A stretch of 64,000 nucleotides of DNA from Agreia sp. Leaf210 (GTDB lineage: Bacteria; Actinomycetota; Actinomycetes; Actinomycetales; Microbacteriaceae). Numbering within the stretch: the stretch's first letter is position 1; every line of letters begins with the position of its first letter. The translations under genes and the position numbers were made by a program. Under the pieces are notes generated by a model that was given only the letters and a program-made list of their open reading frames with translations, did no database searches and had not been told where the DNA came from. The DNA lies in contig NZ_LMKK01000005.1 in NCBI RefSeq assembly GCF_001421485.1, forward strand, positions 41,818 to 105,817, in the 5' to 3' direction. Positions 33,929 through 43,352 of this stretch are shown piece after piece.

Positions 33929-36900
33929 ATGCCCATGGATCCCATCCTGAACATCACCTTTCCGCCTGAACTCCCGGTCAGCCAGCGTCGCGATGACATC
34001 GCGCGCGCGATCGCCGAGAACCAGGTGGTCATCGTCGCAGGCGCCACGGGCTCGGGAAAGACCACGCAGCTTCCGAAGATCTGCCTCGAACTCGGTCGCG
34101 AGTCGATCGGTCACACGCAGCCCCGCCGGCTCGCAGCGCGCACGATCGCGGAGCGCATCGCCGAAGAGCTCGGCCAGGAGGTCGGCGGCCTCGTGGGCTA
34201 CCAAGTGCGCTTCACCGACCGGGCGTCGAAAGACACCCGCATCAAGCTGATGACCGACGGAATCCTGCTCAACGAGATGCACCACGACCGCATGCTCTCG
34301 AAGTACGACACGATCATCATCGACGAGGCGCATGAGCGCAGCCTCAACATCGACTTCCTGCTCGGCTACCTCAAGCAGCTGCTGCCGAAGCGGCCCGATC
34401 TCAAGCTGATCATCACCTCCGCCACGATCGATCCGCAGAGCTTCTCACGGCACTTCGACGACGCACCGATCGTCGAGGTGTCCGGTCGCACGTTCCCTGT
34501 CGAGATCCGCTATCGGCCGCTTGTCGCGGAGACGAAGCTGACCGCAGATGGCGAGCGCGCAGACAGCGACACCGATGTCGACACCGATGACAAGGCTCCG
34601 AGCACACCCGACCGCGACGTCTTCGAGGCCATCGGCGAGGCTGTCGACGAGCTGGGACGCGAGAGCGACGGCGACATCCTGGTCTTCCTCTCGGGAGAGA
34701 ACGAGATCCGCGACGCTGAGGAGTCCCTCAAGGGCAAGTTCGCAAACCGCAGTTCGGCGGGCGGCGTCACCGAGATCCTTCCCCTGTACGGACGCCTCTC
34801 GAGCGCCGACCAGCACCGCGTCTTCCAGCGCAGCAGCACGCCCGGCGTGCGCCGACGCATCGTGTTGGCGACCAACGTGGCCGAGACCAGCCTCACGGTG
34901 CCCGGCATCAAGTACGTGATCGACTCGGGAACCGCGCGCATCAGCCGCTACAGCGTGCGCTCCAAGGTGCAGCGGCTGCCGATCGAGGCGATCTCGCAGG
35001 CGTCGGCCAACCAGCGCTCGGGCCGTTCGGGCCGCACCAGCGATGGAATCGCCATCCGGCTGTATTCGCAGCAGGATTTCGAGAAGCGACCCGAGTTCAC
35101 CGAACCCGAGATCCTGCGCACCAACCTCGCCGCGGTCATCCTGCAGATGATCTCGCTGGGCCTGGGCGACATCGCCTCCTTCCCGTTCCTGCAGCCGCCG
35201 GAGTCTCGCGGCATCAAAGACGGCCTCGACCTTCTCACCGAGCTGGGCGCGCTGCGCACGCCGGCAGACAAAGACACAAAGACACCGGATGCCCAGCCAC
35301 GGCTCACGAGGATCGGTCGCGACCTCGCGCGGCTGCCCATCGAGCCGCGCTTCGCCCGTATGGTGATCGAGTCCAAAGAGACGGGGACGAGCCGCGAGGT
35401 GATGCTCATCGTCGCGGGACTCACGATTCAGGATCCCCGCGAGCGCCCGCTCGAGAAGCGCCAGCGAGCAGACGAGCTGCACGGCCGCTTCACCGATCCG
35501 ACGAGCGACTTCCTCACCCTGCTCAACCTCTACAACTACCTCGAAGAGAAGCAGGCGGAGCTGTCGTCGAGCGCGTTCCGCCGCCTCTGCAAGAACGAGT
35601 TCCTCAACTACCTGCGCATCCGCGAGTGGCAAGACGTGTACCGCCAGCTGAAGCAGCTGTCGCGGCCGCTGGGCCTCACGATCGGCGAGCCCGCGGTGAA
35701 TCCCGACGGCATCCACCGCTCGATCCTCTCGGGTCTGCTCTCGCACATCGGCCTGAAAGACGCGGTCAAGAAGGACTATGTGGGTGCGCGCCAGACCCGC
35801 TTCAGCATCTTCCCCGGTTCGGTGCTGGGCAAGAAGCAGCCTGCCGCGGTCATGAGCGCGGAGCTCGTCGAGACGAGCAGATTGTTCGCTCGCATGAACG
35901 CGGCGATCGATCCCGCGTGGGCAGAGAAGCTCGCGGGCGACCTGGTCAAACGCAGCTACTCCGAGCCCCGCTGGGAGAAGAAGCAGGGCTCCGTCGTCGC
36001 CTACGAGCGGGTCACGCTGTTCGGCGTCCCCATCGTCGAGAAGCGGCGCATCCAGTTCTCTCGCGTCGACCCGTCGTACGCGCGCGAGCTGTTCATCCGG
36101 CACGCGCTCGTCGAAGGCGATTGGGAGTCGCAGCAGGCGTTCGACCGGGCCAACCGCGCGTTCCGCAAGGAGCTGGAGCAGATCGAGGAGCGCAGCCGCC
36201 GCCGCGATCTGCTGACAGACGACGAGGCAGTCTTCGACTTCTACAACGAGCGCATCCCCCGCGACGTCTTCTCGCAGCGCAGCTTCGAGGGGTGGTGGAA
36301 GACGGCGAAGCACGACACCCCCGACCTCCTCACCATGACCATCGACGCCCTCGTGCCCGAGGGCGCCCCCGAGATAGACGAGAACGAGTACCCGACCACG
36401 TGGCAGCAGGAGGACCAGCGCCTGGGCCTGAGCTACCGCTTCGAGCCCGGCACCGAAGACGACGGCGTCACGGCGACCGTGCCTCTCGCACTGCTGCCGC
36501 GGCTCAAGCCCGAGTCCTTCGAATATCAGGTGCCCGGCCTGCGCGTCGAGTTGGTGACGGCGCTGATCAAGTCGTTGCCCAAGAACATCCGCCGCAACTT
36601 CGTGCCCTCCACCGACTGGGCGGTGCGGCTGGTCGCCGAGACGCCCGAGGGCGGCGGTGACGAAGGATATCTCCAGGCCCTCGCCACGACCATGTCGCGC
36701 CTTGCCCACGTCTCGGTCAGCGCATCCGACTTCGACCGCGAGCGACTGCCCTCTCATCTGCGCATGTCGTTCAGGGTCGTCGACGAGCGGGGCAAGACCC
36801 TGTCCGTGTCGAAGGATCTGCCGGCCCTGCAGCAGAAGCACCGCGGTGCCGCACGCGAGTCCGTGGCGAAGGCCACGACGCGCGTGTCGAGCGATCTCGA

Positions 36901-37771
36901 ACGCACGGGGCTCACGTCGTGGAGCTTCGGCGAACTGCCCAAGCTCGTCGACACCAAGCAGCACGGCGGTGTGATCCGCGCCTACCCTGCTCTCGTCGAC
37001 GAGGGGTCATCCGTGGCCCTGAGACTGATGACCTCGCCCGATGAGCAGGCGCTGCAGACTCCGGACGGCATCGTGCGTCTGCTGCTGCTCGCCGTTCCCT
37101 CGCCCCTGTCATACGTTCGTGAGCACCTCAGCCAGAACGAGAAGCTGATGCTCGCGACCAGCCCGTACCAGAACGTTCAGGCCCTGTTCGACGACTGCCT
37201 GCGGGCCGTCGCGCAGCGCGTGCTATTCGAGATGGCACCGGATGGCATGCTCTGGAACGAGGCTGGGTTCCAGACGGCCCGAGACCGCCTCTCGGCGACG
37301 GTCATGGACGAGCTCTACGCGACCGTGGGAGTCGTCACCACGATTCTCTCGGCGGCGCGCGATGCAGAGAAGGCGCTGAAGGGTGTCACGAGCATGGCGC
37401 TGCTGGCCGCCCTCGGCGATGCCCGGGAGCAGTTGAAGGGGCTCATCTACCCCGGCTTCGTGTCTGCGACGGGCACGACGCAGCTTCGCCAGCTGCCCCG
37501 TTATCTCAAGGCGCTCACGCAGAGACTCGACAAGTTGGCCGAGAACGCCGCACGCGATCGGGCCTGGATGACCGAGGTGCAGACGGCGACGAAACGCTAT
37601 ACCGACGCGGGCGGCCGCATCCCGCTCGCCCCGCACTCGCCCCCGAATATCGTGCGCGCGCGGTGGCTCCTCGAGGAATATCGTGTGAGCCTGTTTGCAC
37701 AATCGCTCGGAACGGCGGAGCCTGTCTCTATGCAACGTATTCAGAAGGCACTTGTACCGGCTGGACGGTAG
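33929..37771 (+). CDS. hrpA: ATP-dependent RNA helicase HrpA
   Basis: A 1280-residue DEAH-box helicase, close to the usual HrpA length. Walker A is GATGSGKTTQLPK (residues 37-49), followed by the DEAH box IIDEAHERSLN, S-A-T, and QRSGRSGRTSDGIAIRLYS (motif VI). The winged-helix/ratchet region, OB-fold and the large HrpA C-terminal domain (DUF3418) follow. HrpA acts on RNA, with roles in mRNA processing and rescue of stalled ribosomes. ATGs at 33929 and 33935 are both possible starts. TAGAAT at 33920-33925 may be its own -10, overlapping the stop of the ATPase gene. Confidence 0.95.
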   Translation: MPMDPILNITFPPELPVSQRRDDIARAIAENQVVIVAGATGSGKTTQLPKICLELGRESIGHTQPRRLAARTIAERIAEELGQEVGGLVGYQVRFTDRASKDTRIKLMTDGILLNEMHHDRMLSKYDTIIIDEAHERSLNIDFLLGYLKQLLPKRPDLKLIITSATIDPQSFSRHFDDAPIVEVSGRTFPVEIRYRPLVAETKLTADGERADSDTDVDTDDKAPSTPDRDVFEAIGEAVDELGRESDGDILVFLSGENEIRDAEESLKGKFANRSSAGGVTEILPLYGRLSSADQHRVFQRSSTPGVRRRIVLATNVAETSLTVPGIKYVIDSGTARISRYSVRSKVQRLPIEAISQASANQRSGRSGRTSDGIAIRLYSQQDFEKRPEFTEPEILRTNLAAVILQMISLGLGDIASFPFLQPPESRGIKDGLDLLTELGALRTPADKDTKTPDAQPRLTRIGRDLARLPIEPRFARMVIESKETGTSREVMLIVAGLTIQDPRERPLEKRQRADELHGRFTDPTSDFLTLLNLYNYLEEKQAELSSSAFRRLCKNEFLNYLRIREWQDVYRQLKQLSRPLGLTIGEPAVNPDGIHRSILSGLLSHIGLKDAVKKDYVGARQTRFSIFPGSVLGKKQPAAVMSAELVETSRLFARMNAAIDPAWAEKLAGDLVKRSYSEPRWEKKQGSVVAYERVTLFGVPIVEKRRIQFSRVDPSYARELFIRHALVEGDWESQQAFDRANRAFRKELEQIEERSRRRDLLTDDEAVFDFYNERIPRDVFSQRSFEGWWKTAKHDTPDLLTMTIDALVPEGAPEIDENEYPTTWQQEDQRLGLSYRFEPGTEDDGVTATVPLALLPRLKPESFEYQVPGLRVELVTALIKSLPKNIRRNFVPSTDWAVRLVAETPEGGGDEGYLQALATTMSRLAHVSVSASDFDRERLPSHLRMSFRVVDERGKTLSVSKDLPALQQKHRGAARESVAKATTRVSSDLERTGLTSWSFGELPKLVDTKQHGGVIRAYPALVDEGSSVALRLMTSPDEQALQTPDGIVRLLLLAVPSPLSYVREHLSQNEKLMLATSPYQNVQALFDDCLRAVAQRVLFEMAPDGMLWNEAGFQTARDRLSATVMDELYATVGVVTTILSAARDAEKALKGVTSMALLAALGDAREQLKGLIYPGFVSATGTTQLRQLPRYLKALTQRLDKLAENAARDRAWMTEVQTATKRYTDAGGRIPLAPHSPPNIVRARWLLEEYRVSLFAQSLGTAEPVSMQRIQKALVPAGR

Positions 37772-37783
37772 AGTGGAGAGGTT

Positions 37784-38995
37784 GTGAACAGCTACTCGAG
37801 TCTCCTCAAAACCCGCGGCGTCGCCCGCATCATCGCCGCGCAGCTGACCGCACGCTTTCCCTTCGGAATGCTGTCGCTGGCCTTCCTGCTGCATATCGAG
37901 AAAGTCCACGACTCCTACGGCTCAGCCGGCCTCGTTCTCGCAGCTCTCAGCATCGGCCAGGCCATCGCCGGGCCCCTCACCTCGCGGCTGATGGGTGTCT
38001 GGGGCATGCGCCAGGTGATCACGCTCACCATGATCATCTGCGCGTTCGCCATCACGGCCATCGCGCTCCTGCCGCTCACGATCCCCGCCGCCATGGGCGT
38101 CGCCCTCGTCGCCGGCCTCACGATGCCGCCGATCCAACCGGCGGTCCGCACCATCTATCCGAAGATGGTCAACTCGAAGCAGCTCACCCCCCTGTTCTCG
38201 CTCGACGCCTCCGCGCAAGAGATCATCTGGGTGGTCGGCCCGGTCGTCACCACGTTCGTGGCCACGCAGATCAGCACCGTCTGGGGAATCCTGCTCGCGG
38301 CCATTTTCCTCGTCGGCGGAGGCATCTGGTTCATCGCGAGCCCCGAGCTCGGTCGCGTGCGCATCCCCCGCTCCCGACGCAAGCTCGGTGCCGTGCTCAC
38401 GAAGCCGCCCGTGCTGCTCGCCACGGTCGTCGGTTTTCTCCTGATCGCCACCTGCGCTGCTATCGAGGCGGGCGTCGTCGCGTCGTTCGGCCACGACGGA
38501 CTGGAGGCGGGCGTCGTGCTCGCCGTGTTCGCGATCGGCTCTCTGGTCGGCGGCCTTGCCCTGGGTCACGTTCCCATCGGGCCGTGGGCGCTGGCGCGTC
38601 GCATGCTCATCGTGCTCGTCGGTACGGCCCTGGCCGCCTTCTCGCTGAACATCTGGTGGCTCAGCGCCACCCTGTTCCTCGCGGGCGTCGGCATCGCACC
38701 CGCTCTCGCCGTCATGTTCTCCATCGTGTCGGCGAGCGTGCGCTTCAGTGACACGGCCGAGGCCTACGGTTGGGCGGGCACCGGCCAGCTCATCGGCGCC
38801 GCCGTGGGTTCGGCTGTCGCGGGATTCATGATCGACAGCCGAGGGGCGTCTGGCGCCTTCGTCGTCGCGGCCGCCCTCGCGCTGATCGGCTTCATCGTGG
38901 CCTTCGTCGGAAAGCGCTGGCACCCCGATCTCCGCGGCAAAGACGCCAGCCCCATTCCCGACACCGAACCCATCCAGACAGTGAGCGGACTCTGA
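37784..38995 (+). CDS. MFS transporter
   Basis: A 403-residue MFS protein with twelve predicted helices, opening with KTRGVARIIAAQLTARFPFGM, a pattern shared by actinobacterial permeases of unknown substrate. The second half contains GHVPIGPWALARRM between helices. GTG at 37784 is preceded by GGAGAGG. It starts 12 bases after hrpA, with TAGAGT overlapping the hrpA stop as a possible -10. It is followed two bases later by the pdxH-like gene, so these two are co-transcribed; a functional link is not evident. Confidence 0.86.
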   Translation: MNSYSSLLKTRGVARIIAAQLTARFPFGMLSLAFLLHIEKVHDSYGSAGLVLAALSIGQAIAGPLTSRLMGVWGMRQVITLTMIICAFAITAIALLPLTIPAAMGVALVAGLTMPPIQPAVRTIYPKMVNSKQLTPLFSLDASAQEIIWVVGPVVTTFVATQISTVWGILLAAIFLVGGGIWFIASPELGRVRIPRSRRKLGAVLTKPPVLLATVVGFLLIATCAAIEAGVVASFGHDGLEAGVVLAVFAIGSLVGGLALGHVPIGPWALARRMLIVLVGTALAAFSLNIWWLSATLFLAGVGIAPALAVMFSIVSASVRFSDTAEAYGWAGTGQLIGAAVGSAVAGFMIDSRGASGAFVVAAALALIGFIVAFVGKRWHPDLRGKDASPIPDTEPIQTVSGL

Positions 38996-38997
38996 TC

Positions 38998-39651
38998 GTG
39001 CACCCTCTTCGAGACAGTCTCCGTCCACTCAAGAGTCTCACGAGCACTCCCCCGCCGTTCGATCCGTCGGCGGCCCCTGACAACCCGCTCGAGCTCTTCG
39101 TTCAGTGGTTCACCCACGCGGTCGAGGCCGGTCAGGTCGAGCCGCACGCGATGACGCTGTCCACCGTCGACGCCGATGGCGTTCCGGATGCGCGCGTGCT
39201 GATCCTGAAAGACCTCACCGACGACGGTTGGTGGTTCGCGAGCAGCTCCGCGAGCGCGAAGGGCGTGGAGTTGACGGCCAATCCGGTGGCCGCGCTCACT
39301 TTTTATTGGCCGGCGGTCGGCCGCTCCGTGCGTGTGCGCGGCACGGTCACCCGCGGCTCAGAAGAAGACAACGCGCGCGACTTCTCTCGCCGAGGACTCG
39401 GTGCGCGCGCCGTGGCGCTCGGCAGCCCGCAGAGTCAGCGGCTCGCCAGCCACGACGAGAGCGAGGCCGCCATCGAGGAGGCCGCGCGCGAACTCGACGC
39501 GCATCCAGAACTCGTGTCGCCCACGTGGACTCTCTGGTGCGTGCGCCCCGAGTCCGTCGAATTCTGGCAGTCGGATGCCGAGCGCAGGCACCAGAGACTG
39601 CGGTACAGCAGTCAGGGCCAGAGCTGGTCGACGACGCTGCTCTGGCCCTGA
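38998..39651 (+). CDS. pdxH: Pyridoxamine 5'-phosphate oxidase family protein
   Basis: A 217-residue FMN-binding split-barrel protein. It follows PdxH over its whole length: AMTLSTVDADGVPDARVLILK, the R-G-x-V-T-R loop, ALGSPQSQRLAS, and the dimerisation domain with VEFWQSDAERRHQRLRYS, which retains the Arg and His that contact pyridoxal phosphate. It ends L-L-W-P where PdxH ends R-L-A-P. PdxH oxidises pyridoxamine/pyridoxine phosphate to PLP. The divergent tail leaves room for a related flavoprotein (PhzG-like). Start GTG at 38998 follows the MFS stop by two bases. Confidence 0.82.
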   Translation: MHPLRDSLRPLKSLTSTPPPFDPSAAPDNPLELFVQWFTHAVEAGQVEPHAMTLSTVDADGVPDARVLILKDLTDDGWWFASSSASAKGVELTANPVAALTFYWPAVGRSVRVRGTVTRGSEEDNARDFSRRGLGARAVALGSPQSQRLASHDESEAAIEEAARELDAHPELVSPTWTLWCVRPESVEFWQSDAERRHQRLRYSSQGQSWSTTLLWP

Positions 39652-39661
39652 CTCCGAGCGC

Positions 39662-40834
39662 TTAGAGCCCGTTGGCCTTCGCGACCTCGCCGTACCAGCT
39701 CGCGCTGGGCTTGGGGGTGCGCTCGAAGGTCTGCTTGTCCCAGGCGATGAGCCCGAAGGTGGGCGCGAAGCCAGACGCCCACTCGTAGTTGTCGAGAGCG
39801 GACCAGTGCTGGTAGCCCAGTAGCGTGATGCCGTCTTCGATGCACGCGTGCAGCCCCTCGAGGGCGCCGAGGGTGTAATCGATGCGGCGGCTGTCGTCCT
39901 GGGTCGCAATGCCGTTCTCGGTGACCATGACCGGAGTGTGATCGCTGAGCTCCCAGGCGGCGCGAACGCCGATTCCGGCGGCCGGAGGGAAGTACTCCCA
40001 CTCGGTGAGCGTCTTCTCCACCTCGGCGGCGGGCGGGCGGATGCCCTCCGGTCCGACGATGTTGCGCGTGTAGGCCTGCACGCCGATGAAGTCGTCACCC
40101 GCGGCGTTCTCGAGGTACCAGTCTTCGGCCGGGTAGGCGATCTCGCGCTTCTTCTCTTCGGAGCCGGGCTCATCGGCCGCCTCGAACGCCTGGGTGGCGA
40201 TGGTCCAGCCCGTCTTGAGTCCCGAGACCTGCGACAGCACCTCACGGGAGCGGCGGTGCGACTCGAGCAGCGCATCCGCGACGCCGAGGTCGGGCTTGGG
40301 AAGGCCGTACGCGACGAGGTTCGACGCGTCTTCTCCCCCGGCCAGCATCGCGGCGATGTTGGGCTCGTTGATCGTGCAGACGTAGTTCACGCCCTCCGCC
40401 ACGACGGGCAGAGCGAGCTCGGTGTAGCGGGCGAACAGATCTGCCGCGTCGGACGCACGCCAGAAGCCGTCGTTCTCGAACCAGCGCGGCACGGTGAAGT
40501 GCATCAGCGTCACGATCGGCTCGATGCCGAACTCGTGGCAGGTGTCGACCATGCGCCGATAGTGATCGACCGACGCGCGCGAGTAGAGCCCGCGCTCGGG
40601 TTCGATGCGCGACCACTCGATGCTGAACCGGTACGAGTTCAGCCCGAGCTCTGCGAGCAGACGGATGTCTTCGCGATAGCGGTGGTAGCTGTCGGCCGCG
40701 TCTCCGGAAGGCTCGACGATCGTGGTGCCCGGCTCGTTCTCGTGAACCCACCAATTGCTGTTGACATTGTTTCCCTCGATCTGGTGCGCAGCGGTAGCCG
40801 CACCCCACAGAAAGCCGTCGGGGAAGGTGAGCAT
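39662..40834 (-). CDS. Beta-glucosidase, glycoside hydrolase family 1
   Basis: A 390-residue GH1 enzyme beginning FPDGFLWGAATAAHQIEGN. The acid/base Glu is in TINEPN and the nucleophile Glu in MVTENGIA, both intact, as is the C-terminal W-S-A-L-D-N-Y-E-W. It is shorter than many GH1 enzymes (about 440-470). GGAGA precedes the ATG. No signal peptide is present, so it acts inside the cell, probably on a beta-glucoside brought in by the ABC transporter encoded upstream in the same operon. Its ATG overlaps the hydrolase stop (TGATG). Confidence 0.94.
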   Translation of the reverse strand: MLTFPDGFLWGAATAAHQIEGNNVNSNWWVHENEPGTTIVEPSGDAADSYHRYREDIRLLAELGLNSYRFSIEWSRIEPERGLYSRASVDHYRRMVDTCHEFGIEPIVTLMHFTVPRWFENDGFWRASDAADLFARYTELALPVVAEGVNYVCTINEPNIAAMLAGGEDASNLVAYGLPKPDLGVADALLESHRRSREVLSQVSGLKTGWTIATQAFEAADEPGSEEKKREIAYPAEDWYLENAAGDDFIGVQAYTRNIVGPEGIRPPAAEVEKTLTEWEYFPPAAGIGVRAAWELSDHTPVMVTENGIATQDDSRRIDYTLGALEGLHACIEDGITLLGYQHWSALDNYEWASGFAPTFGLIAWDKQTFERTPKPSASWYGEVAKANGL

Positions 40835-41685
40835 CAGGATTCTCCTTTGTGGTTGGTGCTGGGGTCTTGTAGGCCCGGCTGCTGCGACCAGAAGCCGTCG
40901 AGCAGCTCGGTCGTGTATTCCGGGTTGTCGATGTTCGGCAGGTGCCCGGCGTTCGGGATGATCTCGTAGCGGGCACCGACGTGGCGGGCCATCGCGAGCT
41001 GATCGGCGATCGGCCACGCGTCGTCGGCATCTCCATGCGCCACGAGAACGGCAAGCCCGGTGTCGCGGAGCGCGTCTCCGGTGTCAGGGGTGTCGCGCAG
41101 GATGGCGGCGAGGGCGAGGAAATTGTCGTCGCTCGAGGCCGCGGCACGTTCGCGAACGAAGACCTCGTCTTCGTTTCTCGCACCGAGCAGGTTGTTGTGC
41201 TCCCACCAGGCGAGCGTGCCGTGTCGAGCCACGAACGCCGCGTCGTCGCGGTGGTGCTCGGTTCCCTGGCCTCCCGGTCCCGAGCACAACATGGTGAGAT
41301 CGGCGAAGACCGACGGGCTCAGAATGGCCGCCGCTCGGGCGACGAGCCCACCGAGGCTGTGGCCCACCAGGTGCACGGGGCGGCCTCCAGCGATGCGCTC
41401 GGCCACGGCGACCGCGTCGGCCGCGAGGGTGTCGAGAGAGTACTCGTCGATGCCGTGCGGAGCGATCGAATCGGCCTGGCCCCGCTGGCTGTATGAGTAG
41501 GCCTCCCACCCTCGACGCGCGGCGAGGTCGACGAGAAATCGGTGGTCTTCCTTCGAGCCGGTGAATCCCGGAACGAAGAGAACGACTCCTCGCTCGGGGC
41601 CGTCGGGCATCGCGCGAAATGCGGTCAGGCCGTCGATCGAGAAGACGGTGAGCGATTCGGGCAGCGCGAGCCCGCCGAACGTCAC
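40834..41685 (-). CDS. Alpha/beta hydrolase
   Basis: A 283-residue alpha/beta-fold hydrolase with nucleophile Ser in VGHSLGG (G-x-S-x-G), an oxyanion region near FVPGFTGSKEDH, a likely acid in AHGDADDAWP and the catalytic His in NAGHLPN. GTG start at 41685 overlaps the stop of the ATPase gene (GTGA). Its place between an oligosaccharide-type ABC transporter and a beta-glucosidase suggests it removes an ester decoration (for example acetyl or aromatic acyl) from the imported sugar; that is an inference from context. Confidence 0.86.
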   Translation of the reverse strand: MTFGGLALPESLTVFSIDGLTAFRAMPDGPERGVVLFVPGFTGSKEDHRFLVDLAARRGWEAYSYSQRGQADSIAPHGIDEYSLDTLAADAVAVAERIAGGRPVHLVGHSLGGLVARAAAILSPSVFADLTMLCSGPGGQGTEHHRDDAAFVARHGTLAWWEHNNLLGARNEDEVFVRERAAASSDDNFLALAAILRDTPDTGDALRDTGLAVLVAHGDADDAWPIADQLAMARHVGARYEIIPNAGHLPNIDNPEYTTELLDGFWSQQPGLQDPSTNHKGES

Positions 41686-43352
41686 GCCACGTCCCGTCGG
41701 CCGGGGTTCGGAATCGCGTCGAGCAGACGGATCGTGTATTCGTCGCTCGGGTTGCGCAGCACCTCCGCCGTGTTGCCGCGCTCCACCACCCGTCCGCCGT
41801 TCAACACCATGATGTTGTCGGTCACGACGCGCGCCGACAGCAGATCGTGGGTGATGTACAGCAACGAGACCCCCCACTGCTGACGCAGATCTTCGAGAAG
41901 AGCGAGCACGCCGGCGCGCAACGACACGTCGAGCATCGACACGGGCTCGTCGGCGATGATCACCTGCGGGTTGCTCGCCAGGGCTCGTGCGATCACCACG
42001 CGCTGACGCTGGCCTCCCGAGAGCTGGTGTGGGAGCTTGGCCGCGAACTCCTCGACGGGCGACAGGCCGACGGTGTCGAGCAGCTCGAGAACCCGGCGCC
42101 GCGCATCGAGGCCCTTCAGCCCCGTGAAGTTGACGACCGGCCGCGTGAGCGTGTACTCGACGGTGTGCAGCGGGTTCAGTGCGGCGTACGGATCCTGGAA
42201 GACCATCTGCACGTCGCGGTGCAACTGCCGGAATCGGCCTCTGCGCAGAGAGCCCACGTCGAGGTCGCCGAAGCGCACGCTGCCCGCAGAGGGTTTCTCG
42301 ACCGCGGTGATCAGTTTCGCCAGCGTCGACTTGCCGCTTCCGGATGCGCCGACGAGCGCGAGCGACTGGCCCGGCTCGAGCGTGAACGAGACGTCGTCGA
42401 CCGCGGTGACCTGCGGCTCGCCCCGGCGCGGCGCCGGGTACACCTTCGAGACGTGTTCGACGACGATGGCCTTCTGATCCTGGCGCCGGGTGCGAGACGA
42501 CACGGTCGGCGGTGCCGCGGCGGGTGCACGGCGAGTGCGGCCCTCGAAGCCGGGCAGCTTCACGACCTCGGCCCGCGGATCCGCGTAGTGCGACAGCAGC
42601 ATCTTCGTGTAGTCGTCGCCGGGGTTCTCGAGGATCTGCCGAGACGGCGCATCCTCGACGATCTCGCCCTCGTGCATCACGAGCACCCGCTGCGCCGACT
42701 CGAGGACGATGCCGAGATCGTGGCTGATCAGCAACGCCGTGAAGTTCTCTCTCTTCTGCAACTCGATGATCGTGTCCATCACGGCGTGCTGCACGAGAAC
42801 GTCGAGCGCGGTCGTCGGCTCGTCGAACACCATGAGCTTCGGCTCGAGCGACAGGGCGAGCGCGATCGATACACGCTGACGCATTCCTCCCGACAGCTCG
42901 CCGGGGAACCGGTCGAGAACGCTGGAGGGCAACTCGACCTTGGCGACGAGTTCCGCCGCCCGGGTGCCCCAGTCGGCTCGGTCGATGTGGCCATGGGCAC
43001 GGAAGATGTCGACGAAGTGGTTGCGGATGCTGCGCACCGGGTTCAACGCGTTCATGCCCGACTGCAGCACCATGGCGATGCCGCCGTGGCGCTGCTCCCG
43101 CAGATCGTCACTCGAGAGGCTCGCGATGTCGACTCCGTCGAGCAGGATCCTGCCGCCCACGACTCGGGCCGGTGGTTTCGAGAGCCCTGTGACGGCGAAG
43201 CCCAGGGTGGACTTCCCCGATCCCGATTCGCCTACGAGCCCGACGAATTCACCGTGCTCGAGGGTGAACGACACATGGTTCACGGCATGCGTGCTGTCTG
43301 CACCCTCTCCATAGTCGACGGAGAGGTCTGTGATCTCGAGCAGGGCGGTCAT
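41682..43352 (-). CDS. ABC transporter double ATP-binding protein (oligopeptide/oligosaccharide type)
   Basis: A 556-residue fusion of two nucleotide-binding domains, equivalent to DppD and DppF. Domain 1 (about 1-250): Walker A GESGSGKST, signature LSGGMRQRV, Walker B LMVFDEPTTALD. Domain 2 (about 290-550): Walker A GASGSGKST, signature LSGGQRQRV, Walker B VIIADEPVSMLD. ATG at 43352 overlaps the permease stop (ATGA); the longer open frame upstream is not homologous. It energises the importer formed by the two permeases. Confidence 0.94.
   Translation of the reverse strand: MTALLEITDLSVDYGEGADSTHAVNHVSFTLEHGEFVGLVGESGSGKSTLGFAVTGLSKPPARVVGGRILLDGVDIASLSSDDLREQRHGGIAMVLQSGMNALNPVRSIRNHFVDIFRAHGHIDRADWGTRAAELVAKVELPSSVLDRFPGELSGGMRQRVSIALALSLEPKLMVFDEPTTALDVLVQHAVMDTIIELQKRENFTALLISHDLGIVLESAQRVLVMHEGEIVEDAPSRQILENPGDDYTKMLLSHYADPRAEVVKLPGFEGRTRRAPAAAPPTVSSRTRRQDQKAIVVEHVSKVYPAPRRGEPQVTAVDDVSFTLEPGQSLALVGASGSGKSTLAKLITAVEKPSAGSVRFGDLDVGSLRRGRFRQLHRDVQMVFQDPYAALNPLHTVEYTLTRPVVNFTGLKGLDARRRVLELLDTVGLSPVEEFAAKLPHQLSGGQRQRVVIARALASNPQVIIADEPVSMLDVSLRAGVLALLEDLRQQWGVSLLYITHDLLSARVVTDNIMVLNGGRVVERGNTAEVLRNPSDEYTIRLLDAIPNPGRRDVA

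Noticed and set aside
34445..36964. 839-codon open frame on the minus strand inside hrpA
   Set aside because: It lies wholly opposite a conserved helicase and shows no domain; it is a GC-driven shadow.
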